Assembly: GCF_000372725.1 (NCBI RefSeq)
Contig: NW_005200095.1
Span: 82,981-146,980 of the forward strand
Direction: 5' to 3'
DNA length: 64,000 nucleotides
Source: Emiliania huxleyi CCMP1516
Lineage: Eukaryota > Haptophyta > Isochrysidales > Noelaerhabdaceae
The notes beneath the pieces are model-generated. The model did not search any database, was not told the origin of the DNA, and saw nothing but the letters and a program-made list of their open reading frames with translations. Shown one piece after another: positions 47,201-56,875 of the stretch. A program made the translations under genes and the position numbers. The first letter of the stretch is position 1. Each line of letters opens with the position of its first letter.

Positions 47201-48782
47201 CCCGGAGCCATACGTGCCGGCCCCGCCCGAGCTCTTCCCTTGGCCCGCAAACGCGCGAGTTCGGCGGGCGGCCAACGCCGTGTCCTGGACATGCCGATGA
47301 CATGCCCTTGGCCCTTCCCGCCAGGCGCGGCACGGCAAGCGGCCTCGCGCGTTGCAGTGCGCCCCTGGCGACACCGTCGATGCGGAGGTGCTCCGGCAGC
47401 AGGCGGCGCGCGCACGCGCCGAGGCGGAAAGGGCGCTGGCGCGTGCGCGCGCAGCGCGTGCGGCGCTGCGGCAGCGAGCGGCGGAGCGCGCCACGGAGCG
47501 CGCTGCCGGCCCGCCGGGCGCTCCCTCATCGCTCGCCCCGCAGCCGCCGCCTCGGCCGCCGCCGGCGGAGGTGCCGCCGGCAACCGTGCAGGCATCGTTG
47601 GCAGTCTCGGCTCCACCTCGGCTCCACCTCGGCTGTCGGCTCCACCTCGGCTGTACCTCGGCAGTGCCTCGGCTGTGCCTCGGCTGTACCTCGGCGCTGC
47701 TCCCGTCTCGGCCAGGCGGTCGTCAAAGAGCTGCGAGGCCTAACTTCGAGTCGGCTCGAGGCGGAGAGCCTTCCGGAGCTATGAGCTAGTCCATTGACTG
47801 AGTCAGCTGAATGAGTGCGTTCACTGCTCGAGGCGGAGAGCCTTCCGGAGCTATGAGCTAGTCCATTGACTGAGTCAGCTGAATGAGTGCGTTCACTGCT
47901 CGAGGCGGAGAGCCTTCCGGAGCTATGAGCTAGTCCATTGACTGAGTCAGCTGAATGAGTGCGTTCACTGCTCGAGGCGGAGAGCCTTCCGGAGCTATGA
48001 GCTAGTCCATTGACTGAGTCAGCTGAATGAGTGCGTTCACTGCTCGAGGCGGAGAGCCTTCCGGAGCTATGAGCTAGTCCATTGACTGAGTCAGCTGAAT
48101 GAGTGCGTTCACTGCTCGAGGCGGAGAGCCTTCCGGAGCTGGCCGTCACCCTGCCCGACGAGTCCAACGTGCTGCGCTGGCGGGTCGAGATGAGCGTGCC
48201 GGCCGGCTGCGCGCTGCGGGACGAGGTCGAGGCTCACGCCGCCGCGTTCCACGTGCGGCCGACGGCGGAGCCTTCGCATCCACGGGACCTGCTCGGAACC
48301 TTCTCGGAAGCGTGCTGTGCAGGTGCGGCCGACGGTTGAGCTCGAGGTGTCTTTCGGCGCGGACTTCCCCTCCTCGCCGCCCTTCTTGCGGGTGGTCGCG
48401 CGAGCCATATCTCGGCTGCATCTCGGCTGCATCTCGGCTGCATCTCGGCTGCATCTCGGCAGGTGGTCGCGCCGCGCTTCGCCTTCCACACGGGCCACGT
48501 CACTGTCGGCGGGTCGATCTGCATGGAGCTGCTCACGTCGAGCGGGTGGCGCTCCGAGTACACCGTCGAGGCGGCGCTGCTCATGGTGCGTGCGCAGGCT
48601 GCTCCCTCGCACGGCGGCGAGGGGGTGCGACTCTTCACGGCCCAACGGGTGAGCAGGTGCGGCAAGCCTTCCTCGACGGCAGCGGCCGGCTCGATCAAGC
48701 AAGGGCGCACGTCCCCTACGACGAGGCGGAGGCGCGGCAGGCTTTCGCCCGCGTCGCGGCGCAACACGGCTGGCGGCCCTGA
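44299..48782 (+). CDS. Long multidomain protein ending in a UBE2Q-type ubiquitin-conjugating domain
   Basis: N-terminal exon from the ATG at 44299 (MSEEERRHVMTGGAAAW); an assembly gap and uncertain exons follow (45046-45900). From ~45877 the chain is phased: to 46014, 46144-46248, 46404-46484, 46558-46627, 46702-47267, 47325-47591, 47716-47760, 48121-48252, 48323-48391, 48463-48585, 48657-48782. The TAG at 46699-46701 is an acceptor, not a stop, so both halves form one gene. The E2 core reads VRPTVELEVSFGADFPSSPP, APRFAFHTGHVTVGGSICME with the catalytic Cys in GGSICMELL, and WRSEYTVEAALLM, typical of the UBE2Q family. Upstream, SYVVVEENEWQLPLAAMTF is reminiscent of the end of PARP catalytic domains, and PARP-UBE2Q fusions are known in fungi; the gap hides the rest, so this is only a hypothesis. 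A Ser/Ala and Arg/Ala-rich coil links the parts. Confidence 0.7.
45046..45178. other. Assembly gap (N)
   Basis: 133 Ns preceded by a C homopolymer; the gap lies inside the UBE2Q-type gene. Confidence 0.99.
46015..46143 (+). repeat. GC-AG intron with a 10-bp minisatellite (GACATGGGGA)n
   Basis: Nine to ten units, alternating gacatgggga and gatatgggga. A shorter block of the same unit lies at 45598-45640. Confidence 0.85.
47755..48140 (+). repeat. 72-bp tandem array: exon piece plus intron insert
   Basis: Six copies of the 26-nt CTCGAGGCGGAGAGCCTTCC... exon piece (starts 47755, 47827, 47899, 47971, 48043, 48115) separated by five identical 46-nt inserts. Splicing CTCGAG|GCGGAG to CTCGAG|GCGGAG removes 47761-48120 and leaves SSRLEAESLPELAVTL. 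Confidence 0.9.
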
Positions 48783-49381
48783 CTTAGATTGGAGGCGGGG
48801 TCCGGCTGTCCGGCCCATGCTCCGCTCCGCAGGACACATACATCCGGGGCACCGCGCGAGAGCAGCGCCGAAGGCCCCACCCGGGGGTTACAAGCGTTGC
48901 TCGAGGGGATTGCGGCACCGGGTCACGGCAGTCGCGAGTCGGCAGACGCGAGACGGTTAATCCCTGCCGGCACGGTGGAGCGCGACGTTGGTTCAAACTG
49001 CACGCGTGTTCACTGTTTTTGTTTTGCCAGTCCGTTTGGCCTTTTTATATGTGGGCGGGGTCTCTTGTTTGTAATGCCAGTGCGCGCCATCGTGGTGTTA
49101 GAAGTAGAGTGTATCGCGCGCCTTGCCGGGGGGGGGGGGGCGGGAAAGAGGAACCTCTTACACGTGTAATTAGCTTTCGCGGCGATCTGCTGAGGAAGGG
49201 GATCCTAGCGGCTCCGGCTCAGGTCGTGGGGCATAGCTCGGGTGTAAACGGGGTCTGGGGCGGGAGCCCCAGCCGGGGTCTGGGGCGGGAGCCCCAGCGG
49301 GGTGCGGGGCAGAGCCCCGCGAAGAAAATTTTGACGATTCTTAGCTCAAAATACACTAGATCTCCATCCAAATCGCAATCT
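48783..49381. other. Intergenic with dispersed repeats
   Basis: TATGTGGGCGGGGTCTCTTG (~49045) recurs at 55970 and 56031. The 49105-49160 stretch (GTGTATCGCGCGCCTTGCCGG plus G-run, quoted in part) matches 32085-32140 inverted. A tandem of GGGTCTGGGGCGGGAGCCCC-like units lies at 49250-49315. Confidence 0.5.
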
Positions 49382-50176
49382 CTACGAGCATCGATCGAGG
49401 ATGAAGCGCTCGTTCCCAGTGGGGATCTCCCACAGCTGATCGGGCGGGTCGGCGCGCTGCGTCTGTACGCGCCGTGCGATGCCTTGGAGCGCGATCCGAC
49501 CGGACCGTCGCACCACATCCAAAGCGGCGCCGCCACCGAGCGGCGCAACCAGCTGCATCTCCACGTTGATCATGCGCAGCTCGGACGAGTTGAAGGTGAG
49601 GACTGCGGGTCCCTCTGGCGCGGCGCCCTCCGCAGCCGCGCCTGCCTCGGCGGCGCCTCGCCCCCCGCGCCTACCGCCACCTCGCCCGCGTCCCCCACCG
49701 CCGCTGCCACCACGCCCCACAGCAGCAGCAGCAGCGGGCGTGGTGTCGGCGCCGGGGCGCCACGCCTTGAAGATCCGCCGCTCGTCGCCACCGCTCACGT
49801 CTCGATCGAACCACTCGACCTCGATCTCCATATCGCCGGGATCGTAGCGCACCCTCCCGCCTGTGCCTGCGACGCTGCCACCCGTCTGAAAGGGAGGCCT
49901 GAGAGCGACGGCGCGGCCGATCCAATACTGGTCCGGGTCGTCCTCGCCGCGGTTCTGCACCGCAACCCACACCGCGTTCGTGCTCTTCGCAAAGTGCACC
50001 TTCAGCTGATCTCGGAGGGATCTAGAGAGCTGGCGGGTACGGGCCTTGGAGGAGGCTACGCCGGCAGCGTCCGAGCGCGCCACGCTGGCGGGGAAGAGCG
50101 GCAGCTGCTGCAGGAGCAGCAGGAGCAGCAAGAGCTGCAAGGGACCGATCGGCGGTGACGCCGATCGACTGTGCAA
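49382..50176 (-). CDS. Hypothetical protein with an RGG-rich middle
   Basis: 264 codons. A well-formed N-terminal segment (VWVAVQNRGEDDPDQYWIGR, VRYDPGDMEIEVEWFDRDVS, GGDERRIFKAWRPG) suggests a BAH/Tudor-like beta-barrel; an RGG/GRG tract follows, then a second folded part (LTFNSSELRMINVEMQLVAP) and a terminal QLWEIPTGNERFILDRCS. No family named. It may be the tail of a mobile-element protein, since repeats surround it. The Leu-run at the start is CAG-repeat driven and the true start is unclear. Confidence 0.4.
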   Translation of the reverse strand: MHSRSASPPIGPLQLLLLLLLLQQLPLFPASVARSDAAGVASSKARTRQLSRSLRDQLKVHFAKSTNAVWVAVQNRGEDDPDQYWIGRAVALRPPFQTGGSVAGTGGRVRYDPGDMEIEVEWFDRDVSGGDERRIFKAWRPGADTTPAAAAAVGRGGSGGGGRGRGGGRRGGRGAAEAGAAAEGAAPEGPAVLTFNSSELRMINVEMQLVAPLGGGAALDVVRRSGRIALQGIARRVQTQRADPPDQLWEIPTGNERFILDRCS

Positions 50177-51287
50177 AGGCCAATCGCTGCTGCTGCGCCA
50201 ACGAGAGCGGCAACGCGAGGCTGCTGGCAGCTGGCAGAGCGAATCGCGATTCCGGCGGCCGCCGTCAGCCCGCCGACACCGACGGCCGAGCTGAGGTCAA
50301 ACTCCTCCACACGTTGGACCAGCCATGCGTCGGCCACGGCGACGAGACGTCTGCATGCAAACAGCTCGCCACCCGGACGATTGAACATGCCAGCTGGGCT
50401 CTACCACTGGCTCTCGTGGCCCGTGGCGCGTGCCCGGGTGGAACAGGGCGGGCTGCGGTGGGCACAACTATTCACAGCTAATGAAAACTATAAAAACTCG
50501 CGTCTTCAACAAAGTTTGAGGTGTCTTCGTCCTCAGCACCATCAAGACAGCTCTATTCACACCCTTTTTGGTTTGAAGACACTCGGGGATGCCCGTTTAC
50601 ACCCAACCGACGAGTCGCTGGGCCCTCTGACCTGAGCCGGAGCCAGCCGAAGCGGCGCAACTCGAGGCCACCAGCAAGAGGAAGCCGCGCTCCGACAAGG
50701 GCAAGCCGAGGGGTCCTCGGGGGCCTAGGGCCGACTCGGTGGAGACGGCGGCCCGCATGGGGGTGCTGTCGACCTTCTACCTCCGGCACGCCTATGGACG
50801 GGACAGCCCGGGGCTGCATGAGGAGGACGGGGTGCTCTCCGCGAACGGGGGGGTGCTGTGCGCAGGGTGCGGGGAGGAGGCGCCCGGGCTCGGGGCGCGG
50901 GACGGGGAGGGGGGAGGCGGCGGAGGGGGCGGCGGGGGGCGGGTAGGGGGGGGCGTCGCGTGGTTGGATGCCTGCTCAAGGTGGTCGCGATGGCAAGCGA
51001 TGACGAGGGATTCGCACTCAGCGTGACGAGCAAGCTCAGGGAGTTTATGGCGCTCGGATACCCTTCGCACGTGCTTAATGGGGCGATCGGGCGCACGTTT
51101 GCTCGGACGAAAGACGAGCGGCTCCTACGAGCAAGAATATGTTCGCACTGGTGAAGGACAGGCGAGCCAAAAAAAAGACAAAAAGACTCATCTAAGCATG
51201 TCGGAGAACCGTCCAAAGGCGGGTGCAGTCGACCAAGGGACATGATCTGTCGACAGCACGAATTTGTGATGGGACACCATCGGGACC
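50177..51287. other. Fragments of degraded coding sequence
   Basis: Plus-strand pieces such as ADSVETAARMGVLSTFYLRH (near 50730-50790) and LREFMALGYPSHVLNGAIGR (near 51030-51090) look like real protein but are short, in different frames and separated by G-rich sequence; possibly remains of a mobile-element ORF. Confidence 0.3.
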
Positions 51288-51441
51288 CAACAGTGCGATA
51301 CTTGGCTATCGCACTGTTGACGTACCGGCGGCTAAGGCCGAGTAGCCGGTGTTCACAGAGCTCTGTGAACACCGGCGAGAGATTTTTTCTCTCGACGTTT
51401 CTTCTGCGAAGAAACGTTCAAACACTCGGTGTCGAAACACC
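51288..51441. repeat. Array of five consecutive perfect hairpins
   Basis: Inverted repeats: 51288-51319 (13-bp arms, CAACAGTGCGATA), 51345-51376 (16-bp arms, no loop, GCCGGTGTTCACAGAG), 51376-51394 (CGAGAGA), 51395-51417 (ACGTTTCTTC) and 51428-51441 (GGTGT). They are directly adjacent or overlapping by one base. Confidence 0.85.
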
Positions 51442-51502
51442 TCTCCGACGCGCTCGACTATAGTCTCCGGGTAGGAGCCGGAACCCTGAGCGGCCGCGCC
51501 AG

Positions 51503-52506
51503 CGTTTCGAGGGCTGGTATCACCGACTCACGGTCGACGACGCCTCTCCTTCATCTACTCCATCTTTGATGCGGCGGACGAAACGAGCCCGCGGCACGGC
51601 TGCCACATGCAGGTGTGCGGTCCCGATGGGGCGGTCACATGGCAAGAAGGCCCAGCTGCGAGCTTCTGGGCCGACGACCGCAAGCTTGCTCTCGGCAAGT
51701 CCTTTCGCGGTGTCGCCTTCTCGAAAATGGCCTCGCCAGCGGCCTTCGGCCGCTTCGTGCAGGACGGTTTCCAGCTCAGCAGCACCCGGCACCAGGGCGT
51801 GCTGCGAGATGGATCCGCCCGGTGGAGCTACGAGGTCGCGCCTCAGGCCGACGGCTTGTGCCCGAGCACAAGTCAGGTGAACGCTAGTCTCATTCTCTCT
51901 GCAATGGCTTGGTAGGTGGGCTGGGGCGGTCGGCTGGGAGACAAGCAGTATTCGACCGCTGGCTGGCTCACCGCCTTCCCCGTCTTTGAGCCCATGTATC
52001 AGGTGGTGATGGCGCACGGCCTCGCCTCGGGATGGGTCGAGTGGCGCGGAGAGCGGCGCGAGTTTAGGGACGCGCCCTGCTACACCGAGAAGAACTGGGG
52101 CGGCGCCTTCCCGTGGCGCTGGTGGTGGGTGCAGTGCAACGCCTTTGAGGCGCGCGGCCTCACGCTGACCTGCGCGTGCGGCGAGCGGTCCAACCCGCTG
52201 CTCGAGCCGCTGCTGCCGGGCCGCACCGAGGACGCCTGCATGGTGGCGCTGCACGACGAGTCCGGCAAGTTCTACCCCTTCCCTAACTGCGAGTGGGACG
52301 TGGAGTGGGGTCGCTGGACGGTGCGGGGCGCGCTCGACGACCTGCGCGTGCGGGTGGAGGCCACTTGCGACGCAGCGTGTTCAACTTCTTCTCTGATCGA
52401 AAGAATTTTACAACAATCTACAGAACTCGTTGAGCAGGCCGGGAGGCAGGTGATCCATCCCATCCCCCCCCCTCCCCCCCCTGAGTTTGTGTGTTCTTGT
52501 GTGTAA
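51503..52506 (+). pseudogene. VTE1: Tocopherol cyclase (VTE1/SXD1) copy, truncated at both ends
   Basis: Recognised by FEGWYH, LSFIYSIFDAADE, DKQYSTAGWLTAFPVFEPMY, VVMAHGLASGWVEWRGERRE and FRDAPCYTEKNWGGAFPWRW, the conserved core of plastid tocopherol cyclase (vitamin E chromanol ring closure). A 39-nt GT-AG intron fits at 51877-51915. The N-terminal region before FEGWY is missing and the sequence upstream is the hairpin array. A frame change is needed near 51530-51547 between FEGWYHRLTV and LSFIYS. After VEATCD (~52370) homology stops and an unrelated tail runs to a TAA at 52506, so the C-terminal ~100 residues of the family are absent. It is probably a partial duplicate, but a real gene with an undetected upstream exon and a sequencing indel cannot be excluded. 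Confidence 0.7.
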
Positions 52507-52686
52507 GTCGTTGTGTGGCTAGACAACACGCACGCACAACCACCCGCGTAAAGAGCGGCGTCTGAAAAATGAACTGCTTTCATACTACACTAGATACCAC
52601 CCACCGCCCCCACACAGCAAGCAAAACAAGCCAAACAAATGCGGATTAGCTTTTCAGACATCAGAGGTTGAGCGACCAAGACGCGT

Positions 52687-53778
52687 TCACTGCGGCGCGA
52701 GCGCCTCCGGCGAGCGGACCTTCTGCTCGTCGAGGACGTTGCGGAGCGCGCGCTTCAGCACCTTCTCCGCGTGCCGCTTGAGCGCGGCGTCGTGGTCGGC
52801 GATGTGCTCGTGGATGAACGGGTTGCTCTCGCCCAGCAGCTGCTCGTCCGTCATGGACGCCATCGCGTGGTTGACGTCTCGGTGGTGCGACTCGTCGGCC
52901 AGCATCCGCTTGAGGCAGTCGACCCACCGCGCGTCGCTCGGCAGCTTCCAGTACTCGATCGCCTCGGCCGGTGCGAGGGTGGCGTGCCACGCGGCGTGCA
53001 GCCTTGTGCCGGGCGTCTCGGTGGTGTGCACAATGTTGGTGTAGGTGTGGACGGCTGTCTCCTCGAGGTAGCCGACGAAGCGGTGGAGCAGCTGCGGCCG
53101 GATCAGGTAGAGCGAGGCGAGGAAGGGCGTCATCGCCACCTGCCCCGCGCTGACCACCAGCCGCGTGACGGGGCCGGCCTCGAAGAAGTCCATGCAGACG
53201 ATTAGGTGCATCCGCTCATTCTCGGCCTCCTCGAGGAGGGTGAAGATGAAGCCGTGGTCGCGCTGAAGCTGGCGGAGCGAGCGGAAGTGACGGAACATGC
53301 CTCCGAGCATGCCAGGCACGCCGGCGACCGACTCGAGGATGATGAGACGGTAGCCGATGGAGGAGGTAGGCGGGTCGGCGTGGTTGTACCCGGTGGCAAA
53401 GTTGAACGCGTGGTAGCAGAATCGGACGGTCTTCTGCAGCACGCTCTCCGATAGGCTCTGCGGGACGTGCTTGTCGTCGGCTGTGGCCATGCGCTCAACA
53501 ATCTCCTGCTCGTCCCAGATGTGGTTCTGCTGCCTCCACGAATGGTCGCCGGTGAGGCCGCCGCCCTTGCCGCCGCTGCTGAGCAGCCGGGCGGGCGCGG
53601 CAAGGCGCTGGAGTCCAGAGAGCGGGCGAGCGCGGCCGAGCGCGAGGAGGGCCGAACGGGTCGTCATGGAGCGGGACGCGGAAGTCGAGCGGAGTCCAGA
53701 GAGCAAGCGAGCGCGGCCGAGCGCGAGGAGGGCCGAACGGGTCGTCATGGAGCGGGACGCGGAAGTCGAGCGGAGCAT
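52687..53778 (-). CDS. AOX: Mitochondrial alternative oxidase
   Basis: 363 codons, single exon. I chose the ATG at 53778 (MLRSTSASRSMTTRSALL), a good Arg/Ser mitochondrial presequence; the frame extends to 53925 with poorer sequence. All AOX di-iron motifs are present: LESVAGVPGM, LEEAENERMHLIV, LEETAVHTYT and ADESHHRDVNH, with hydrophobic stretches between for interfacial membrane binding. AOX passes electrons from ubiquinol directly to oxygen. The presequence holds an 81-bp internal duplication (RSTSASRSMTTRSALLALGR twice). No regulatory Cys is obvious near the N-terminus of the mature part, as in fungal/protist types. Confidence 0.95.
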   Translation of the reverse strand: MLRSTSASRSMTTRSALLALGRARLLSGLRSTSASRSMTTRSALLALGRARPLSGLQRLAAPARLLSSGGKGGGLTGDHSWRQQNHIWDEQEIVERMATADDKHVPQSLSESVLQKTVRFCYHAFNFATGYNHADPPTSSIGYRLIILESVAGVPGMLGGMFRHFRSLRQLQRDHGFIFTLLEEAENERMHLIVCMDFFEAGPVTRLVVSAGQVAMTPFLASLYLIRPQLLHRFVGYLEETAVHTYTNIVHTTETPGTRLHAAWHATLAPAEAIEYWKLPSDARWVDCLKRMLADESHHRDVNHAMASMTDEQLLGESNPFIHEHIADHDAALKRHAEKVLKRALRNVLDEQKVRSPEALAPQ

Positions 53779-54053
53779 CGCGGTTGTGGAAGATGGCAAG
53801 CAGTTGTTCAGGGACGTCCGATAAGGTGAAACGCCGATTTTGCGGAACGCGAGCGGCTGCGTCCACGTCGCGCTCCCCCGACTTTGTTGCCGATAAGGTT
53901 GAAACGCCGACAGAGCAGTCCTCATGTATTGTTTGTTGGTCGAGTTGTGTGTGAGCGAGCGCGTGAGTCTTACTTACATACATATTGCAATACCTTACTT
54001 TACTTACTCCATCTAGCTAGTGCGAGCTAGCTGTGCGAAAGAATTCTAAAAGG

Positions 54054-54155
<102 letters not shown>

Positions 54156-55968
54156 CAGGGATCAGGGTTCTCTCTCTCCGAGGATTTGTTTGTTCTCTCT
54201 CAACAGGATGTGAGAGTTTTGAGAGAGATTTTTTAGCAATACCAAACAACTTGTTTCGAGTTTTGTCGCCGCGATCTGCAGTCTTCGACTCAAAAAAATC
54301 TCCACGAGGTGCGAGGGCCGCATTTCTCGTTTCCGGATTCCAGGGAAACTAGAGGGCGTTTGGTGCTCCCACTGGAGCCAGTCTCGAGTTTCCATCGGTG
54401 TCACGTGTGGTCCAAATGTGGGATGTGGGGGAAGAGAAAACCTGCCGGCCCGCCGCAGGAATGTGGGATGTGGGTCCTCCGCCGCCGGGGAGAGCCCTCT
54501 CCACCACCCTCGCCCAGGGATCTACTGAGGCTGTCTTAAGGTCCGACAGGTTCGGCACCGGGGCACCGCCTCGGTACACAAAATCCGCCTGCGGGCCGAC
54601 CCTCACAGCTCACAGCAAGTAGCAAGTCTCACAGCTCACGCGGGTATTTTGCCGATTTCGCTGATCACATGCGTGCGTGCCTGCCACCCTGGTGCATGAT
54701 CGAGTGCTGAGGCGTTCGATCAGACCGCGCGGGGTGGAGTCAAAATGCCACTTCTGCCGTGCTCGTGCCATAGCCTCGTGCAAGCCGTTATAACTGGTCT
54801 GAGTCCGCGCGACTGCCGGGTCCGGTCGTTCTCAGTGACTCTGCTCCTCGCGAGTTCACGGGTAGAACAGTAACGGTGCTGATGTGCCCAAATCACGGCA
54901 TTGACTTCTGTCCCAGTGCGAGAATGCAAAGGAGAATGTCGATGCGGCACTGGACCAGGCTGTTTGCGCAAAGGAGTGAGTCGACGTAGACTGCCATTTT
55001 GCGAGGGATCTCTTTCTTGTCCTCGCAGTAGCCTCCTCCCGGCACAGCGATGAGACCGTTTGCCGCGTCCGTTGCGTCAGGGTGAGTGGAAGTCGCACGC
55101 GCTTGACACGGCATCTGCTGCCCGGGGACGGAGCGCAAGGGGGGGTCGGCCGCTTCCCGTTTGTCGCACCCGTTACTCACTCATCCCCCCCCCCGCCCCC
55201 CGCCCCCCCACCCTTTGGTTTTTCAGTGTACGTACTTTTAGCTTACTGGGAGAAAAGAGATGTAGCTCTTACGTACATTCCCGGAGGAGGACTGCTGACG
55301 GGGTTTTTTGGCAAGCCTTTCAAAAATAAAATGAACTCGGGGTCACGGGACGCGGCACAAACGGGGCACAAACGCCAGGCTACAAAGACGGGGAGGCACG
55401 TAGTGACGCAGGGGAGTCAAGCCTTTTCCTGGGACCACCTGGCTCAGAAGCTAAAGATGTTCACGCACGGCCCCCCTCCGTCCGTATGGATGGGAAGCCC
55501 CGGGACTCTTTATTTATTTAGGTGTACAGGCAGTCATGACTCATTACACCTCCCCTAAGAGCAATTTTTTCTCGTCAATCAACGGACTTGCCCCCCCCCC
55601 CCCCCCCCAGCTGCAGTGGCAAACCTCTCCCGTGGTTTAGAATCACACAAACCAAATAACAACAACCACAGTTGTTGTTTTCGCGCGCTCTCTCTGCGTT
55701 TGTTGTCTGTGGGAGAGAGATTTTTAGCAATACCAAACAAATCTAATCTTTGTTTGTCTGTGGAGGGATGAAAGGTGGCGTACAAAGGGAATGAAAGGAA
55801 ATTGGTTAAAAGGGAAATCAGGGCGCGGAAATTCTTCTCTCGCACAACACTGTGTTGTGCGAGGGAGTTGGGTTGTAAAATTAGCAGTCCTCCTCCGGGA
55901 ATGTACGTAAGAACCACATGTACTAAAAAAATCCTACCGACAGGCCCACAGATTCTCTTTATACGTAT

Positions 55969-56074
55969 GTGTGGGCGGGGTCTCTTGTTTGTATGCGCCT
56001 CTATGTTACTCGGCAGTCTCTCTTTATATGTGTGGGCGGGGTCTCTTGTTTGTATGCGCCTCTATGTTACTCGG
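55969..56074. repeat. 61-bp tandem duplication
   Basis: TGTGGGCGGGGTCTCTTGTT... through TGTTACTCGG, two copies starting 55970 and 56031; the first half recurs at ~49045. Confidence 0.85.
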
Positions 56075-56477
56075 TCGCCGACCATTTGGATTTGCATGCG
56101 ACTTGCGTGTTGCGAGAGCGGCGCTGCCGCGGAGAACCTGAGATGTGAGAAGTGAAATATCGGCTTTGCATGTGCATGTAATACAGTGTAAAATACAAAC
56201 CGTGTGTGTACGAAAAGGCAAGGCGAGGCGGATGGAGAAAGAAGTGCCGAGGAGGCCATGGTGGTGGGAGGGGAGGGACGGGAGGACGAAAGCAAAGAAG
56301 GGCGCGGAGGACGAGCGGCCCGCACAGGCCGCCGCGAGCAGAGCGCCTGCTGGCCATTTCGAGACATTCGCAAAGAACGCTAGCTACATGGGAGGGCTTC
56401 GTGAAGGATTGGATTGAAAAACATCGTTCGAACAAAGAAGAGGCGACGGGAGGAACCGGCAGAGGATGCAGTGACGT

Positions 56478-56478
<1 letters not shown>

Positions 56479-56571
<93 letters not shown>
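56479..56571. repeat. (CA)n microsatellite fused to element copy f
   Basis: About 46 dinucleotides ending exactly at the CCGCTCACCCACGCGCACC start of copy f. Confidence 0.95.
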
Positions 56572-56573
<2 letters not shown>

Positions 56574-56718
56574 GCTCACCCACGCGCACCGGGCCTTGCA
56601 CTTTGAATGCCGTGCGGGGCTCCTGTCGTTAGACGTGGAGACGCGAGGGTTGTGCCCCCCCTCTTGCGCCCCACCACACCTCGTGAGTGTGGAGAAGTTT
56701 ACCTTACCTTACCTTACC
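56566..56718 (+). repeat. Copy f of the ~160-bp dispersed element
   Basis: Landmarks: CACCGGGCC, TTGCACTTTGAATGCCGTG, TTAGACGTGGAGACGCGAGG, CCCCACCAC, GTGGAGAAGTTTACC and four TTACC repeats. No host gene traced. Confidence 0.75.
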
Positions 56719-56875
56719 TGTACGATCGCCAATCGCGCTGTATGTGCCATCAGGATTCAGTGAAAATGATACAGATGGACATGCACTTGCACATGCACAT
56801 GCACATGCGCATGTGCAACAACATGTAGCATGTGCACCGTCGCTCTTAGATATATCTCAGAACGGTCTCGCGGAG

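Noticed and set aside
50521-51154. Retroelement ORF
   Set aside because: Only short protein-like pieces in different frames; no reverse transcriptase motif such as YxDD could be found.
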